This document shows, piece after piece, positions 14,901-21,607 of a stretch of 21,858 nt of DNA (position 1 is the first letter of the stretch; each line of letters starts with the position of its first letter). The notes under the pieces are model-generated. The model saw only the letters and a list, made by a program, of their open reading frames with translations. It was not told the DNA's origin and did no database searches. The position numbers and the translations under genes were made by a program. Origin of the DNA: an uncultured Azospirillum sp. (GTDB lineage: Bacteria; Pseudomonadota; Alphaproteobacteria; Azospirillales; Azospirillaceae); contig NZ_CAMLJP010000107.1 in assembly GCF_946480385.1 (NCBI RefSeq), positions 1-21,858 of the forward strand, read 5' to 3'.

Positions 14901-16328
14901 ATGCAGAAGGATCCGGCCGGTCATTTCGCTGCGGCACGTGCGCTGATGGTGATGATCGATGAGATGATCGACGGCGCCATACTGGTCGATCAGGATGCGC
15001 GCCTCGTCTGGTCGAACGACAAGCATGTCTGGTTCAGCGACAAACAGATCGCCACCCTTGGCTTCCGGTCGCCGGCGGACGCAATCGGCCAGCCGGTGGA
15101 GCGCATCATTCCACACAGCCGGATGCGTGAGGTGGTGGAAACGGGCCGGTCGCTGCCGCTCGACATCATGCGCTATGGCGAGCACACGCTGCTGGTCAGC
15201 CGCTTGCCGCTGCGCGATGAGCAGGGACAGGTCATCGGCGCTCTCGCCTTCGCCCTTAAGAACAGCCTGACCTATCTTCGGCCCATCGCCGACCGTTTCA
15301 ACAAGCTGCAGTCGCGCCTGACCCGTGTGGAGCAGGAGTTGGCGGCGAGCCGGGCCTCGCAATACACGGTCGAGAATCTGATCGGCTTCAGCCAGCCGAT
15401 GCTCCAGGTTAAACGGCTGGTGCGCAGGGCCGGCCAGATCCGGTCGGCGGTCCTGCTGCTTGGCGAAACCGGGACCGGCAAGGAACTGGTGGCGCAGTCG
15501 ATCCATGCAACCTCGGATCGTGCCCATCGTCCCTTCGTCGCCGTCAACACCGCCGCAATTCCCGAAAATCTTCTGGAAGCGGAGTTCTTCGGCGTCGCAC
15601 CGGGGGCTTACACGGGCGCCGCCCGCCAGCCGCGTCCCGGCAAGTTCCAGCTTGCCCATGGCGGAACGCTGTTTCTCGACGAGATCGGGGACATGCCGCT
15701 GCCACTGCAGGCAAAACTGCTGCGCGCCCTGCAGGAACGCGAGGTCGAGCCGCTCGGGTCCAATCAGATCATCAAGGTCGATGTCCGTATCATCGCGGCA
15801 ACCAGCCGTCCCCTGGCCGAGATGGTGCGCAGCGGCGCCTTCCGGTCGGATCTGTACTACCGGCTCAATGTCTTTCCGATACAGCTGCCGGCGCTCCGTG
15901 ACCGCAAGGACGACCTTGAGATCCTGGCTCCCCTGTTTTCGGAGAAGATCGCCATCAGCCTCGATCAGCCGATGCGCGAGTTCACGCCTGCGGCGCTGGA
16001 TGCGTTGCGACAGCATGATTGGCCCGGCAATGTCCGTGAATTGGCCAACGTCATCGAACAGGTCTATGTGCGTACCGAAGGTGAGCGCATCAGGGCCGAG
16101 GATTTCGCGGACATCCTTCCGAGCGCCACGATCCAGCCCCCTGCCCCACCCGACCGGAAGCAATCCCTGGCCGCGGCCATGGACGAACTGGAACGGGCGC
16201 TCATTCTGGAAGCCCTTGAGGACTGCCGGGGCAACAAGCTCGAAGCGGCCCGGAGGCTCGGCCTGTCACGCACAAATCTTTACGCCAAACTGCGCAAGCA
16301 CGGCATTGCGTCGCAGTCAGACGACTGA
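14901..16328 (+). CDS. Sigma54-dependent enhancer-binding protein (PAS, AAA+, Fis-type HTH)
   Basis: This is a 475-residue activator. The N-terminal region (about 10-125) looks like a PAS sensor (DGAILVDQDARLVWSND, then LLVSRLPLRDEQGQVIGALAFALKN), followed by a short coiled linker (132-152). The AAA+ domain has Walker A GETGTGKE (188-195), the sigma54-contact loop GAYTGA (235-240, the Tyr form of GAFTGA), Walker B LFLDEIGD (257-264) and arginine-finger region FRSDLYYRLNVF (314-325). A Fis-type helix-turn-helix closes it (about 446-468). The ATG at 14901 has AAGGAG at 14889-14894; an ATG at 14859 lacks this. There is no receiver domain, so it senses a ligand directly. It is divergent from the sigma54 promoter at 14690-14705, its obvious target. 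Confidence 0.93.
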   Translation: MQKDPAGHFAAARALMVMIDEMIDGAILVDQDARLVWSNDKHVWFSDKQIATLGFRSPADAIGQPVERIIPHSRMREVVETGRSLPLDIMRYGEHTLLVSRLPLRDEQGQVIGALAFALKNSLTYLRPIADRFNKLQSRLTRVEQELAASRASQYTVENLIGFSQPMLQVKRLVRRAGQIRSAVLLLGETGTGKELVAQSIHATSDRAHRPFVAVNTAAIPENLLEAEFFGVAPGAYTGAARQPRPGKFQLAHGGTLFLDEIGDMPLPLQAKLLRALQEREVEPLGSNQIIKVDVRIIAATSRPLAEMVRSGAFRSDLYYRLNVFPIQLPALRDRKDDLEILAPLFSEKIAISLDQPMREFTPAALDALRQHDWPGNVRELANVIEQVYVRTEGERIRAEDFADILPSATIQPPAPPDRKQSLAAAMDELERALILEALEDCRGNKLEAARRLGLSRTNLYAKLRKHGIASQSDD

Positions 16329-16513
16329 TGCCATGTTCCGGTTCAGAACGCCCTCCCGGCGCAACATCCCTCTTCAGCTTAAAGCGGCATTCCGGTCAGC
16401 GCCGGCTGGAGTGCACTCGCTACGAACCGAGCGCGCTGAAACACCGCATCGGCCGCGAGGACCGCGAACTGTATGACCTGATCGACCGCGCCGTGCTGGC
16501 GAGTGCGGCCTGA
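16328..16513 (+). CDS. Small hypothetical protein
   Basis: This 61-residue frame has an ATG that shares TGATG with the stop of the sigma54 regulator, so it could be translated by coupling. The first half is Ser/Arg-rich with no visible structure. The second half (KHRIGREDRELYDLIDRAVL) looks like a genuine amphipathic helical sequence with alphaproteobacterial codon use. I do not recognise the family. It could be a small independent gene or the degraded C-terminus of a lost one. No ribosome site is apparent. Confidence 0.35.
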   Translation: MPCSGSERPPGATSLFSLKRHSGQRRLECTRYEPSALKHRIGREDRELYDLIDRAVLASAA

Positions 16514-16536
16514 CGGCGGGACTTTCAAGCTTAAAC

Positions 16537-16550
16537 TTGACCGAGGTCAA
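16537..16550 (+). promoter_or_regulatory. FNR/CRP-family palindrome upstream of ubiTUV
   Basis: TTGAC-CGAG-GTCAA is a perfect 14-bp dyad of the FNR/FixK/DNR type (TTGAN-N4-NTCAA). A weak -10 like TTTCAT (16572-16577) would put the start near 16584 and the box at about -40, the usual activating position. A neighbouring repeat TCAAG-n6-CTTGA (16525-16540) overlaps it. Anaerobic activation of ubiTUV is inferred. Confidence 0.65.
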
Positions 16551-16613
16551 TGACGTCAGGCGGTTACCGGCTTTCATGGGAGGCGGAATGACCGATGAGG
16601 AGGGACACCGCCG

Positions 16614-17270
16614 ATGCGCGATCCCGATGTCGCACAGACTGTTTCCGACGAACGCGCCCGCCGGTTCGAAACCGGATTGAGCCGGGCCGGGCTGGGGCTG
16701 GTGCCCAGGCTGGGGCGGCGGGCCAGCGATGCGCTGCTCGCCCGGCTGCTGCGGCTGCTGGCGGACCGGCATCCGCGCGCCTTCGAGGCGCTGCGCGAAA
16801 TGGCCGACGCCCGCGTGCTGATCGAGCCGGTCGATGCGCCGGTCGCCCTGCTGATGCGCGTCGGGTCGGAGTTGTCGCTGCATGCCCTGCCCCGTGGGGC
16901 CGACGGCGTCGGTGAGGCGGGGGCCGATGCAGTGGTTCGCGGGCCTTATGCCAAGCTCCTCGACCTGCTGGAGGGGCGGATCGACGGCGATGCGCTGTTC
17001 TTCCGGCGCGAGCTGAGCATTTCCGGCGACACCGCGCTGATCCTGGCATTGCGCAACACGCTGGATGGCGAAGAGGAAATGGATCTGGTGGCCGATGCCG
17101 CTTCCATCGCCGGGCCGCTGGCCCGCGCCCTGCCGGTGCTGCGGCGCAATGCGGGGCCGGTATTGGACCGGATCGAGGCTGCGCGCCGGCTGCTGCCGCC
17201 GCCGCTGCGACGGGGGATCGAGCGGGTGGAGGCACGCATTATCGGAACGCTGCCGGGCACGGGGGCGTAA
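16614..17270 (+). CDS. ubiT: Ubiquinone anaerobic biosynthesis accessory factor UbiT (SCP2 domain)
   Basis: This 218-residue SCP2-type lipid-carrier protein should bind ubiquinone precursors in the oxygen-independent pathway. The SCP2 fold spans about residues 45-160, with the strand pattern ARVLIEPVDAPVALLMRV, SLHALPRG, GPYAKLLDLLEGRIDGDALFFRRELSISGD and an amphipathic helix after it. SISGDTALILALRN is typical of UbiT (formerly YhbT). The C-terminal helix is Arg/Leu-rich. The ATG at 16614 has a strong GAGGAGGGA site at 16597-16605. It is the first gene of three tightly spaced ubi genes, 5 bases before ubiU, and stands 64 bases downstream of the FNR-type box. Confidence 0.85.
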   Translation: MRDPDVAQTVSDERARRFETGLSRAGLGLVPRLGRRASDALLARLLRLLADRHPRAFEALREMADARVLIEPVDAPVALLMRVGSELSLHALPRGADGVGEAGADAVVRGPYAKLLDLLEGRIDGDALFFRRELSISGDTALILALRNTLDGEEEMDLVADAASIAGPLARALPVLRRNAGPVLDRIEAARRLLPPPLRRGIERVEARIIGTLPGTGA

Positions 17271-17275
17271 GGATC

Positions 17276-18274
17276 ATGGACAATTTCGAGCTGATCTGCC
17301 CGGCGGGGACGCCGGCCGCGCTGCGCGCCGCCGTCGATGCCGGCGCCGATGCCGTCTATCTCGGCTTTCGGGACGAAACCAACGCCCGCAATTTTCCGGG
17401 GCTGAACTTCACCCGGCAGGATGTCGCCGACGCGGTGGATTACGCCCATGCCCGCCGCGTCGAGGTCTATGTCGCCATCAACACCTATCCGCAGGCGGGC
17501 AATCTCGGCCCCTGGCAGAAGGCGGTGGACGATGCGGCGCGGCTGAAGGTGGATGCCGTCATCATGGCCGATCCGGGGTTGCTGGCCTATGCCGCCAAGC
17601 GCCATCCCGATCTGCGGCTGCATCTGTCGGTCCAGGCCTCGGCCGCCAACGTCGAGGCGATCCGGCTGTACCGCGATGCCTTCGGCGTGCGGCGCGTGGT
17701 GCTGCCGCGCGTGCTGACGGTGCCGGAAATCGCCAAGCTGAATGCCGAGATCGACATCGAGACCGAGGTGTTCGTCTTCGGCGGTCTCTGTCCGATGGCG
17801 GAGGGACGCTGTTCGCTGTCCTCCTACGCCACCGGCCTGTCGCCCAACAAGCAGGGCGTCTGTTCGCCGGCCAACCACGTCCGCTATGAACAGCGCGGCG
17901 GTGCCCTGGCCTCGACGCTGGGCGGCTTCACCATCAACGTGTTCGGCGAGGACGAGCAGGCCGGCTATCCGACACTGTGCAAGGGCCGCTTCGTCGCCGG
18001 TGCCGGCACCGGGGAGGGGCCGGCCTACCTGTTCGAGGAGCCGACCAGCCTCAACGCGATGGACCTGCTGCCGGAGTTGAAGGCGGCCGGCGTGCGGGCG
18101 CTGAAGATCGAGGGGCGGCAGCGCGGCAAGGCCTATATCGCCGCGGTGGTCCGCGCCTATCGCGAGGCGCTGGAGAGCTTCGCGGCAGGGCGGCCGGTGT
18201 CGCACATCGATTTGCAGGCGATGGTCGAGGGCGGAACCCAGACCACCGGCGCCTATACCCGCGCCTGGCGTTGA
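17276..18274 (+). CDS. ubiU: O2-independent ubiquinone hydroxylation protein UbiU (U32 peptidase-like)
   Basis: This 332-residue protein is of the peptidase U32 family, forming with UbiV the complex that hydroxylates the ubiquinone ring without oxygen. It begins ELICPAGTPAALRAAVDAGADAVYLG, the family N-terminus. Four cysteines, C172, C179, C196 and C235, have the spacing 7-17-39 seen in E. coli UbiU (169, 176, 193, 232), where they hold a [4Fe-4S] cluster. GLCPMAEGRCSLSSYATGLSPNKQG surrounds the first two. The start follows the ubiT stop directly, with AAGGA over the junction. It is complete, and the family assignment over a true protease is secure because of the adjacent ubiT and ubiV. Confidence 0.93.
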   Translation: MDNFELICPAGTPAALRAAVDAGADAVYLGFRDETNARNFPGLNFTRQDVADAVDYAHARRVEVYVAINTYPQAGNLGPWQKAVDDAARLKVDAVIMADPGLLAYAAKRHPDLRLHLSVQASAANVEAIRLYRDAFGVRRVVLPRVLTVPEIAKLNAEIDIETEVFVFGGLCPMAEGRCSLSSYATGLSPNKQGVCSPANHVRYEQRGGALASTLGGFTINVFGEDEQAGYPTLCKGRFVAGAGTGEGPAYLFEEPTSLNAMDLLPELKAAGVRALKIEGRQRGKAYIAAVVRAYREALESFAAGRPVSHIDLQAMVEGGTQTTGAYTRAWR

Positions 18275-18301
18275 GCCGCTGGCGGTAAGGAGTTTCAGGG
18301 A

Positions 18302-19198
18302 ATGACTGCGTCACTCACTTTGGGGCCGGTGCTGTTCAACTGGCCGGTCGACCGCTGGCGCGACTTCTACGCCCGCATCGCCGACGAGGCGCCGGTGGAC
18401 ACGGTGATCGTCGGCGAGATCGTCTGCTTCAAACGGGCGCCCTTCTTCGCCGAGGCGATGGGGGACGTCATCGAGCGGCTGAGCGCCGCCGGCAAGACGG
18501 TGTGGCTCGCCAGCCCGATCCTGGTCGGCAGCGAGCGCGAACGGGCGGCGATGCGCGATCTGGTGGAGTCCGATGCTGCGCTGATCGAGGCGAACGACAT
18601 GGGGGCGCTGGCGCTGCTGGCCGGACGGCCCCATGCGGTCGGGCCGACGATCAACGTCTACAACGAGGCGACGCTGGGCTGGATGGCCGGGCGCGGCGCG
18701 GTGGCGGTGTCGCTGCCGGCGGAGCTGCCGGCGGCCACCGTCGCGGTGCTGGCCAAGGCCGGGCGCGAACTGGGGGTGGAGACGGAGGTGCAGGTCTGGG
18801 GGCTGGCGCCGCTCGCCATTTCGGCCCGCTGCTATCACGCGCGCGCCCATGGGCTGCACAAGGACGGCTGCCAGTTCGTCTGCGGCAACGACCCGGACGG
18901 CATGCCGGTGACGACGATGGACGGCCAGCCCTTCCTGACCGTCAACGGGACGCAGACGATGTCGCACGGCTGCCTGTGCCTGGCAGCGGAAGTGCCGGCG
19001 CTGTTGGAAATGGGGGTGAGCCGCTTCCGGCTGTCGCCGCAGGCGATGGACATGGTGCGGGTGGCCGAAGCGTTCCGCGCGGTGCTGGACGGGCGGCGCG
19101 ACGGGGCTGGGGTTGCCGCGGAGCTTGGCGGGCTGATCGACGCGCCGCTGGTCAACGGCTTCTACCACGACACCGCGGGCGCGTTGCGGGTGGCGTGA
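18302..19198 (+). CDS. ubiV: O2-independent ubiquinone hydroxylation protein UbiV (U32 peptidase-like)
   Basis: This 298-residue partner of UbiU is also of the U32 family. Cysteines C42, C177, C190 and C194 correspond to E. coli UbiV C39, C180, C193 and C197, with the last three at identical spacing (13 and 4), so the [4Fe-4S] site is intact. Recognisable stretches are LGPVLFNWPVDRWRDFY, VIVGEIVCFKRAPF, CYHARAHGLHKDGCQFVC and the late SHGCLCLAAEVPALLEMGVSRFRLSPQ. The ATG at 18302 has AAGGAG at 18287-18292. It follows ubiU by 27 bases. It allows quinone synthesis in microaerobic or denitrifying conditions, consistent with the FNR-type box upstream of ubiT. Confidence 0.93.
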   Translation: MTASLTLGPVLFNWPVDRWRDFYARIADEAPVDTVIVGEIVCFKRAPFFAEAMGDVIERLSAAGKTVWLASPILVGSERERAAMRDLVESDAALIEANDMGALALLAGRPHAVGPTINVYNEATLGWMAGRGAVAVSLPAELPAATVAVLAKAGRELGVETEVQVWGLAPLAISARCYHARAHGLHKDGCQFVCGNDPDGMPVTTMDGQPFLTVNGTQTMSHGCLCLAAEVPALLEMGVSRFRLSPQAMDMVRVAEAFRAVLDGRRDGAGVAAELGGLIDAPLVNGFYHDTAGALRVA

Positions 19199-19202
19199 CG
19201 GC

Positions 19203-19258
19203 TTGGTCAGGTTTGACCAACCCCGCGCGGCGCGGTACAGTTGGTCAAGCTTGACCAA
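19203..19258 (+). promoter_or_regulatory. Promoter with two copies of an 18-bp operator for the toxin-antitoxin operon
   Basis: TTGGTCAAGCTTGACCAA (19241-19258) is a perfect 18-bp palindrome. A second copy, TTGGTCAGGTTTGACCAA (19203-19220), differs at two central bases. They are 38 bases apart start to start. Between and overlapping them is a promoter, TTGACC (19213-19218) and TACAGT (19236-19241) with a 17-base spacer. An antitoxin bound to both sites would cover -35 and the -10/+1 region. The downstream copy ends in the ribosome site AAGGAGG. Confidence 0.7.
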
Positions 19259-19269
19259 GGAGGCGTGCC

Positions 19270-19512
19270 GTGGAGTCCGTCAACCTGTATGACGCCAAGA
19301 CCAACCTGTCGCAGCTGGTGGACCGTGCCGCCGTCGGCGAGGAGATCGTGATCGCGAAGGCCGGCCGGCCGATGGCCCGGCTGGTCCCGCTGCGCCGCCG
19401 GACCACCCCCCGTCCGCTCGGCCTGCTGCGGGGCGAGGTGGTGCTGGGTGAGGATTTCGATGCTCCACTGCCGGAGAGCATGGCCCGCGCCTTCCGGGGC
19501 GAGGAGCCATGA
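19270..19512 (+). CDS. Antitoxin of the Phd/YefM (VapB-like) family
   Basis: This 80-residue protein has the Phd/YefM N-terminal DNA-binding fold, VNLYDAKTNLSQLVDRAAVGEEIVIAKAGRPMARLVPL, over residues 4-41. A flexible C-terminal tail (LLRGEVVLGEDFDAPLPESMARAFRGEE) normally wraps the toxin. The start is GTG at 19270 with AAGGAGG at 19257-19263. It precedes a PIN-domain toxin by 10 bases. The two palindromes just upstream are its probable operators, with the toxin acting as co-repressor. Confidence 0.88.
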   Translation: MESVNLYDAKTNLSQLVDRAAVGEEIVIAKAGRPMARLVPLRRRTTPRPLGLLRGEVVLGEDFDAPLPESMARAFRGEEP

Positions 19513-19522
19513 GGCCGCGGGC

Positions 19523-19900
19523 ATGAAGCTGCTGATCGACACCCACATCTTCGTCTGGATGACCAGCCAGCCCGAACGCCTGTCGGCCGCCGCCACCGCC
19601 GCGGTGGTCAATCCCGACAATGAGGTCTTCCTCAGCGCCATCAGCGTCTGGGAAATTTCGATCAAGCGTGCGCTGGGACGCCTGTCATTTCCCCTGGAAC
19701 GGTTGGACGCCCTGCTGACGGACATGGGCATCGAAATGCTCGATATGACGGCGGGGCACGGGATCGCCGCAGGGAGCCTGCCGCGTCATCATGACGACCT
19801 GTTCGATCGGGCGCTGGTTGCACAGGCGAAGATCGAGGGGATGACGCTGGTGTCGGCCGATCAGGCCATCGCCCGCTACGGCGTTCCGGTGATCGCGTAA
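19523..19900 (+). CDS. VapC-type PIN-domain ribonuclease toxin
   Basis: This 125-residue PIN-domain protein is probably an Mg-dependent RNase that blocks translation when free of antitoxin. Acidic active-site residues in order are D6 (LLIDTHIFVW), E44 (SVWEISIK), D95 (DDLFDRALVAQA) and D113 (SADQAI), all present, so it should be active. The HxxxDLFDRALVAQA pattern marks the Phd-associated VapC group. The ATG at 19523 starts the conserved fold; the open frame from 19448 overlaps the antitoxin and is unlikely. Its ribosome site is weak, which is usual for a toxin made by coupling. Confidence 0.88.
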   Translation: MKLLIDTHIFVWMTSQPERLSAAATAAVVNPDNEVFLSAISVWEISIKRALGRLSFPLERLDALLTDMGIEMLDMTAGHGIAAGSLPRHHDDLFDRALVAQAKIEGMTLVSADQAIARYGVPVIA

Positions 19901-19976
19901 GTCCCCCGCCCCGACGCCGGTCGGACGGGGTTTGCGCTGTTGCGGCAGCAACCGGGTGAAAGCGTGCTTGCATTAT

Positions 19977-19993
19977 ATGTTATGATATAACAT
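19977..19993 (+). promoter_or_regulatory. Zur-type operator over an extended -10 promoter
   Basis: ATGTTAT-GAT-ATAACAT is a 17-bp dyad with perfect 7-bp arms, close to the Zur box (GTTATAATATAAC-type core) of proteobacteria. It covers an extended -10 element, TGTTATGAT (19978-19986). Zinc-repletion repression of the DUF1826-znuCB operon is inferred from the box and the genes. Between the toxin stop (19900) and this site there is only a GC-rich hairpin (about 19907-19928). Confidence 0.75.
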
Positions 19994-20026
19994 TACTGAT
20001 GCGACGCTTCCTTCAGTCGTGGTCGC

Positions 20027-20707
20027 ATGTCCAGTCTCTCTCAATCCCCGGCCCAATCCCCAGCCGCCACCTCCCCCTGCCCTTCTCCCGGTCCGGAAGG
20101 GCCGGCGCATGTCGCCAAATGCCGGACGGCCGATGCGCTGTCCGTCATCCGGAACCCAGAGATTAATCTGGCGGTCTGGCGCCGGCCGCTCCCGGCCGGG
20201 ATCTCCGCGCAGAGCACGTGGGTTGCGGCGCATGGTCTGTCCTGCCATCTCGCCACCTCGCCCGACGAGGCTGCCGACGACCTGCTGGCGGCCCTGCCGC
20301 CCCGCCGGATCGAGGGGCCGCTGCTGACCGACATCGTCGGTCTGGTACGGCTCTATGCCGACATCGTCGGGTGCACGGCGGTCCGGCTGCGGCTGGACAG
20401 CCTGTCCGGCGACGGCTGCCGGTTCTTCCATGTCGATTATGTCGGGCGCCGCCTGCTCTGCACCTATCGGGGAGCGGGCACCCAGTGGCTGCCGGACGGG
20501 GCGGTGGTCCGCTCTGCGCTGGGCCGCGGCGACAACGATGCCGTGCTGTCCGATCCCGGCCGCGTCCGGTCGCTGCGGGCCGGCGATGTTGCCCTGCTGA
20601 AGGGCGAGGCATTACCCGGCAACCGCGGGCGCGGCCTCGTCCATCGCTCGCCGCCCGCGGCCGTCGCTTCCCGTCTTCTGCTCTGCCTGGACCATGATGA
20701 ACATTGA
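20027..20707 (+). CDS. DUF1826 domain protein, zinc-limitation associated
   Basis: This is a 226-residue protein of unknown biochemical role. The first 30 residues are Pro/Ser-rich and probably disordered. The DUF1826 part runs from about 35 to 222 and includes DIVGLVRLYADIVGCTAVRLRLD and CRFFHVDYVGRRLLCTYRGAGTQWLP. A late GRGLVHRSPP is followed by a hydrophobic strand. The residues H135-x-D137, H206 and R216 are arranged as in Fe(II)/2-oxoglutarate-type double-stranded beta-helix enzymes; that reading is my inference. The family commonly occurs near Zur-regulated genes. It begins 34 bases after the Zur-type box, without a clear ribosome site, and heads the znu operon. Confidence 0.82.
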   Translation: MSSLSQSPAQSPAATSPCPSPGPEGPAHVAKCRTADALSVIRNPEINLAVWRRPLPAGISAQSTWVAAHGLSCHLATSPDEAADDLLAALPPRRIEGPLLTDIVGLVRLYADIVGCTAVRLRLDSLSGDGCRFFHVDYVGRRLLCTYRGAGTQWLPDGAVVRSALGRGDNDAVLSDPGRVRSLRAGDVALLKGEALPGNRGRGLVHRSPPAAVASRLLLCLDHDEH

Positions 20708-20825
20708 CCGCTTCCGCTCGCCCCTGGCCGCCTCCGCGGCGAGCCGGATCGCCGTGGCGGTCCTGCTGTGCGGCCTGCTCTGGCTGGCGGTCGGCTGGGC
20801 CTTGGAATGGGGGCTCATGGAATGA
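20694..20825 (+). CDS. 43-residue single-span membrane protein in the zinc-uptake operon
   Basis: The frame starts ATG ATG at 20694, inside the end of the DUF1826 gene (14-base overlap), and ends TGA at 20823-20825, overlapping the ZnuC start as ATGA. The peptide has a short basic N-terminus (NIDRFRS) and one hydrophobic span of about 20 residues (IAVAVLLCGLLWLAVGWALEW), with a Cys and several Trp. I do not recognise a family. The double overlap and strict frame suggest it is translated and coupled to both neighbours. It might modulate the ZnuB/ZnuC transporter, but no function can be read from the sequence. Confidence 0.6.
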   Translation: MMNIDRFRSPLAASAASRIAVAVLLCGLLWLAVGWALEWGLME

Positions 20826-21607
20826 GGCATCCCGGCATGACCCTGCCCTTTTCCGAGACGACTGCGGACGCGCTCGTCCGGCTGAGCGACCTGACGCTGG
20901 GATACCGCCGCCATCCGGCGGTTCATCATCTGAGCGGCGGCTTCCGGGATGGCTCGTTGACCGCCGTGGTCGGCCCGAACGGCGCCGGCAAGAGCACGCT
21001 TTTGAAAGCGGTGGTCGGCGCGCTGCGCCCTCTCGACGGCCGGGTGACCCTGCACGGACTGACCGCCGCCGACATCGCCTATCTGCCTCAGCAGGCCGAG
21101 GTCGAGCGTGACTTTCCCATAGACGTGATCGACACCGTGCTGCTCGGGCACTGGCGGCGGGTCGGGCTTTTCCGGTCCATCGGCGGCGCGCTGCGGGGCC
21201 AAGCGGAAGAGGCGCTGGCGGTGGTCGGCCTGTCCGGCTTCGAGCGGCGCCCGATCGCCGCCCTGTCGGCAGGCCAGTTCCAGCGCGTGCTGTTCGCCCG
21301 CATGCTGGTGCAGGACGCCCGGCTGATCCTGCTCGACGAGCCCTTCACCGCCATCGACGCCAAGACGACCGCCGACCTGCTCGGCGTCGTGCGGCGCTGG
21401 CACGACGAGCGGCGCACCGTGATCGCCGTCCTGCACGATCTGGAGCAGGTCCGCGCCCATTTCCCCGACACGCTTCTGCTGGCCCGCGAGCCGATCGCCT
21501 GGGGCCGCACCGCCGACGCGCTGGCTCCGGCGAACCTCCTCCGCGCCCGTGCGATGGCGGAATCCTGGGACGACAAGGCCGCGCTCTGCCGGAGAACCGC
21601 ACCGTGA
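20822..21607 (+). CDS. znuC: Zinc ABC transporter ATP-binding protein ZnuC
   Basis: This 261-residue ATPase powers high-affinity zinc import with ZnuB and a periplasmic ZnuA. It has Walker A GPNGAGKST (51-59), Q-loop Q90 in YLPQQAEVERDFPI, signature LSAGQFQRV (148-156), Walker B LILLDEPF (168-175) and H-loop H205 (AVLHD). DFPIDVIDTVLLG is typical of metal (Zn/Mn) transporters. Start choices are ATG 20822, overlapping the small membrane ORF as ATGA, or ATG 20837 with GAGG ahead. A GTG/ATG further upstream would run inside the small ORF. Its end overlaps znuB as GTGA. No znuA is seen in the window. Confidence 0.88.
   Translation: MRHPGMTLPFSETTADALVRLSDLTLGYRRHPAVHHLSGGFRDGSLTAVVGPNGAGKSTLLKAVVGALRPLDGRVTLHGLTAADIAYLPQQAEVERDFPIDVIDTVLLGHWRRVGLFRSIGGALRGQAEEALAVVGLSGFERRPIAALSAGQFQRVLFARMLVQDARLILLDEPFTAIDAKTTADLLGVVRRWHDERRTVIAVLHDLEQVRAHFPDTLLLAREPIAWGRTADALAPANLLRARAMAESWDDKAALCRRTAP

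Noticed and set aside
14841..16163. A 440-codon minus-strand open frame
   Set aside because: It is the antisense shadow of the sigma54 activator, whose motifs are all on the plus strand.
20768..20821. Upstream start for ZnuC
   Set aside because: It would add Gly/Ala-rich residues read from the small membrane ORF. The ATGA junction at 20822 explains the start better.
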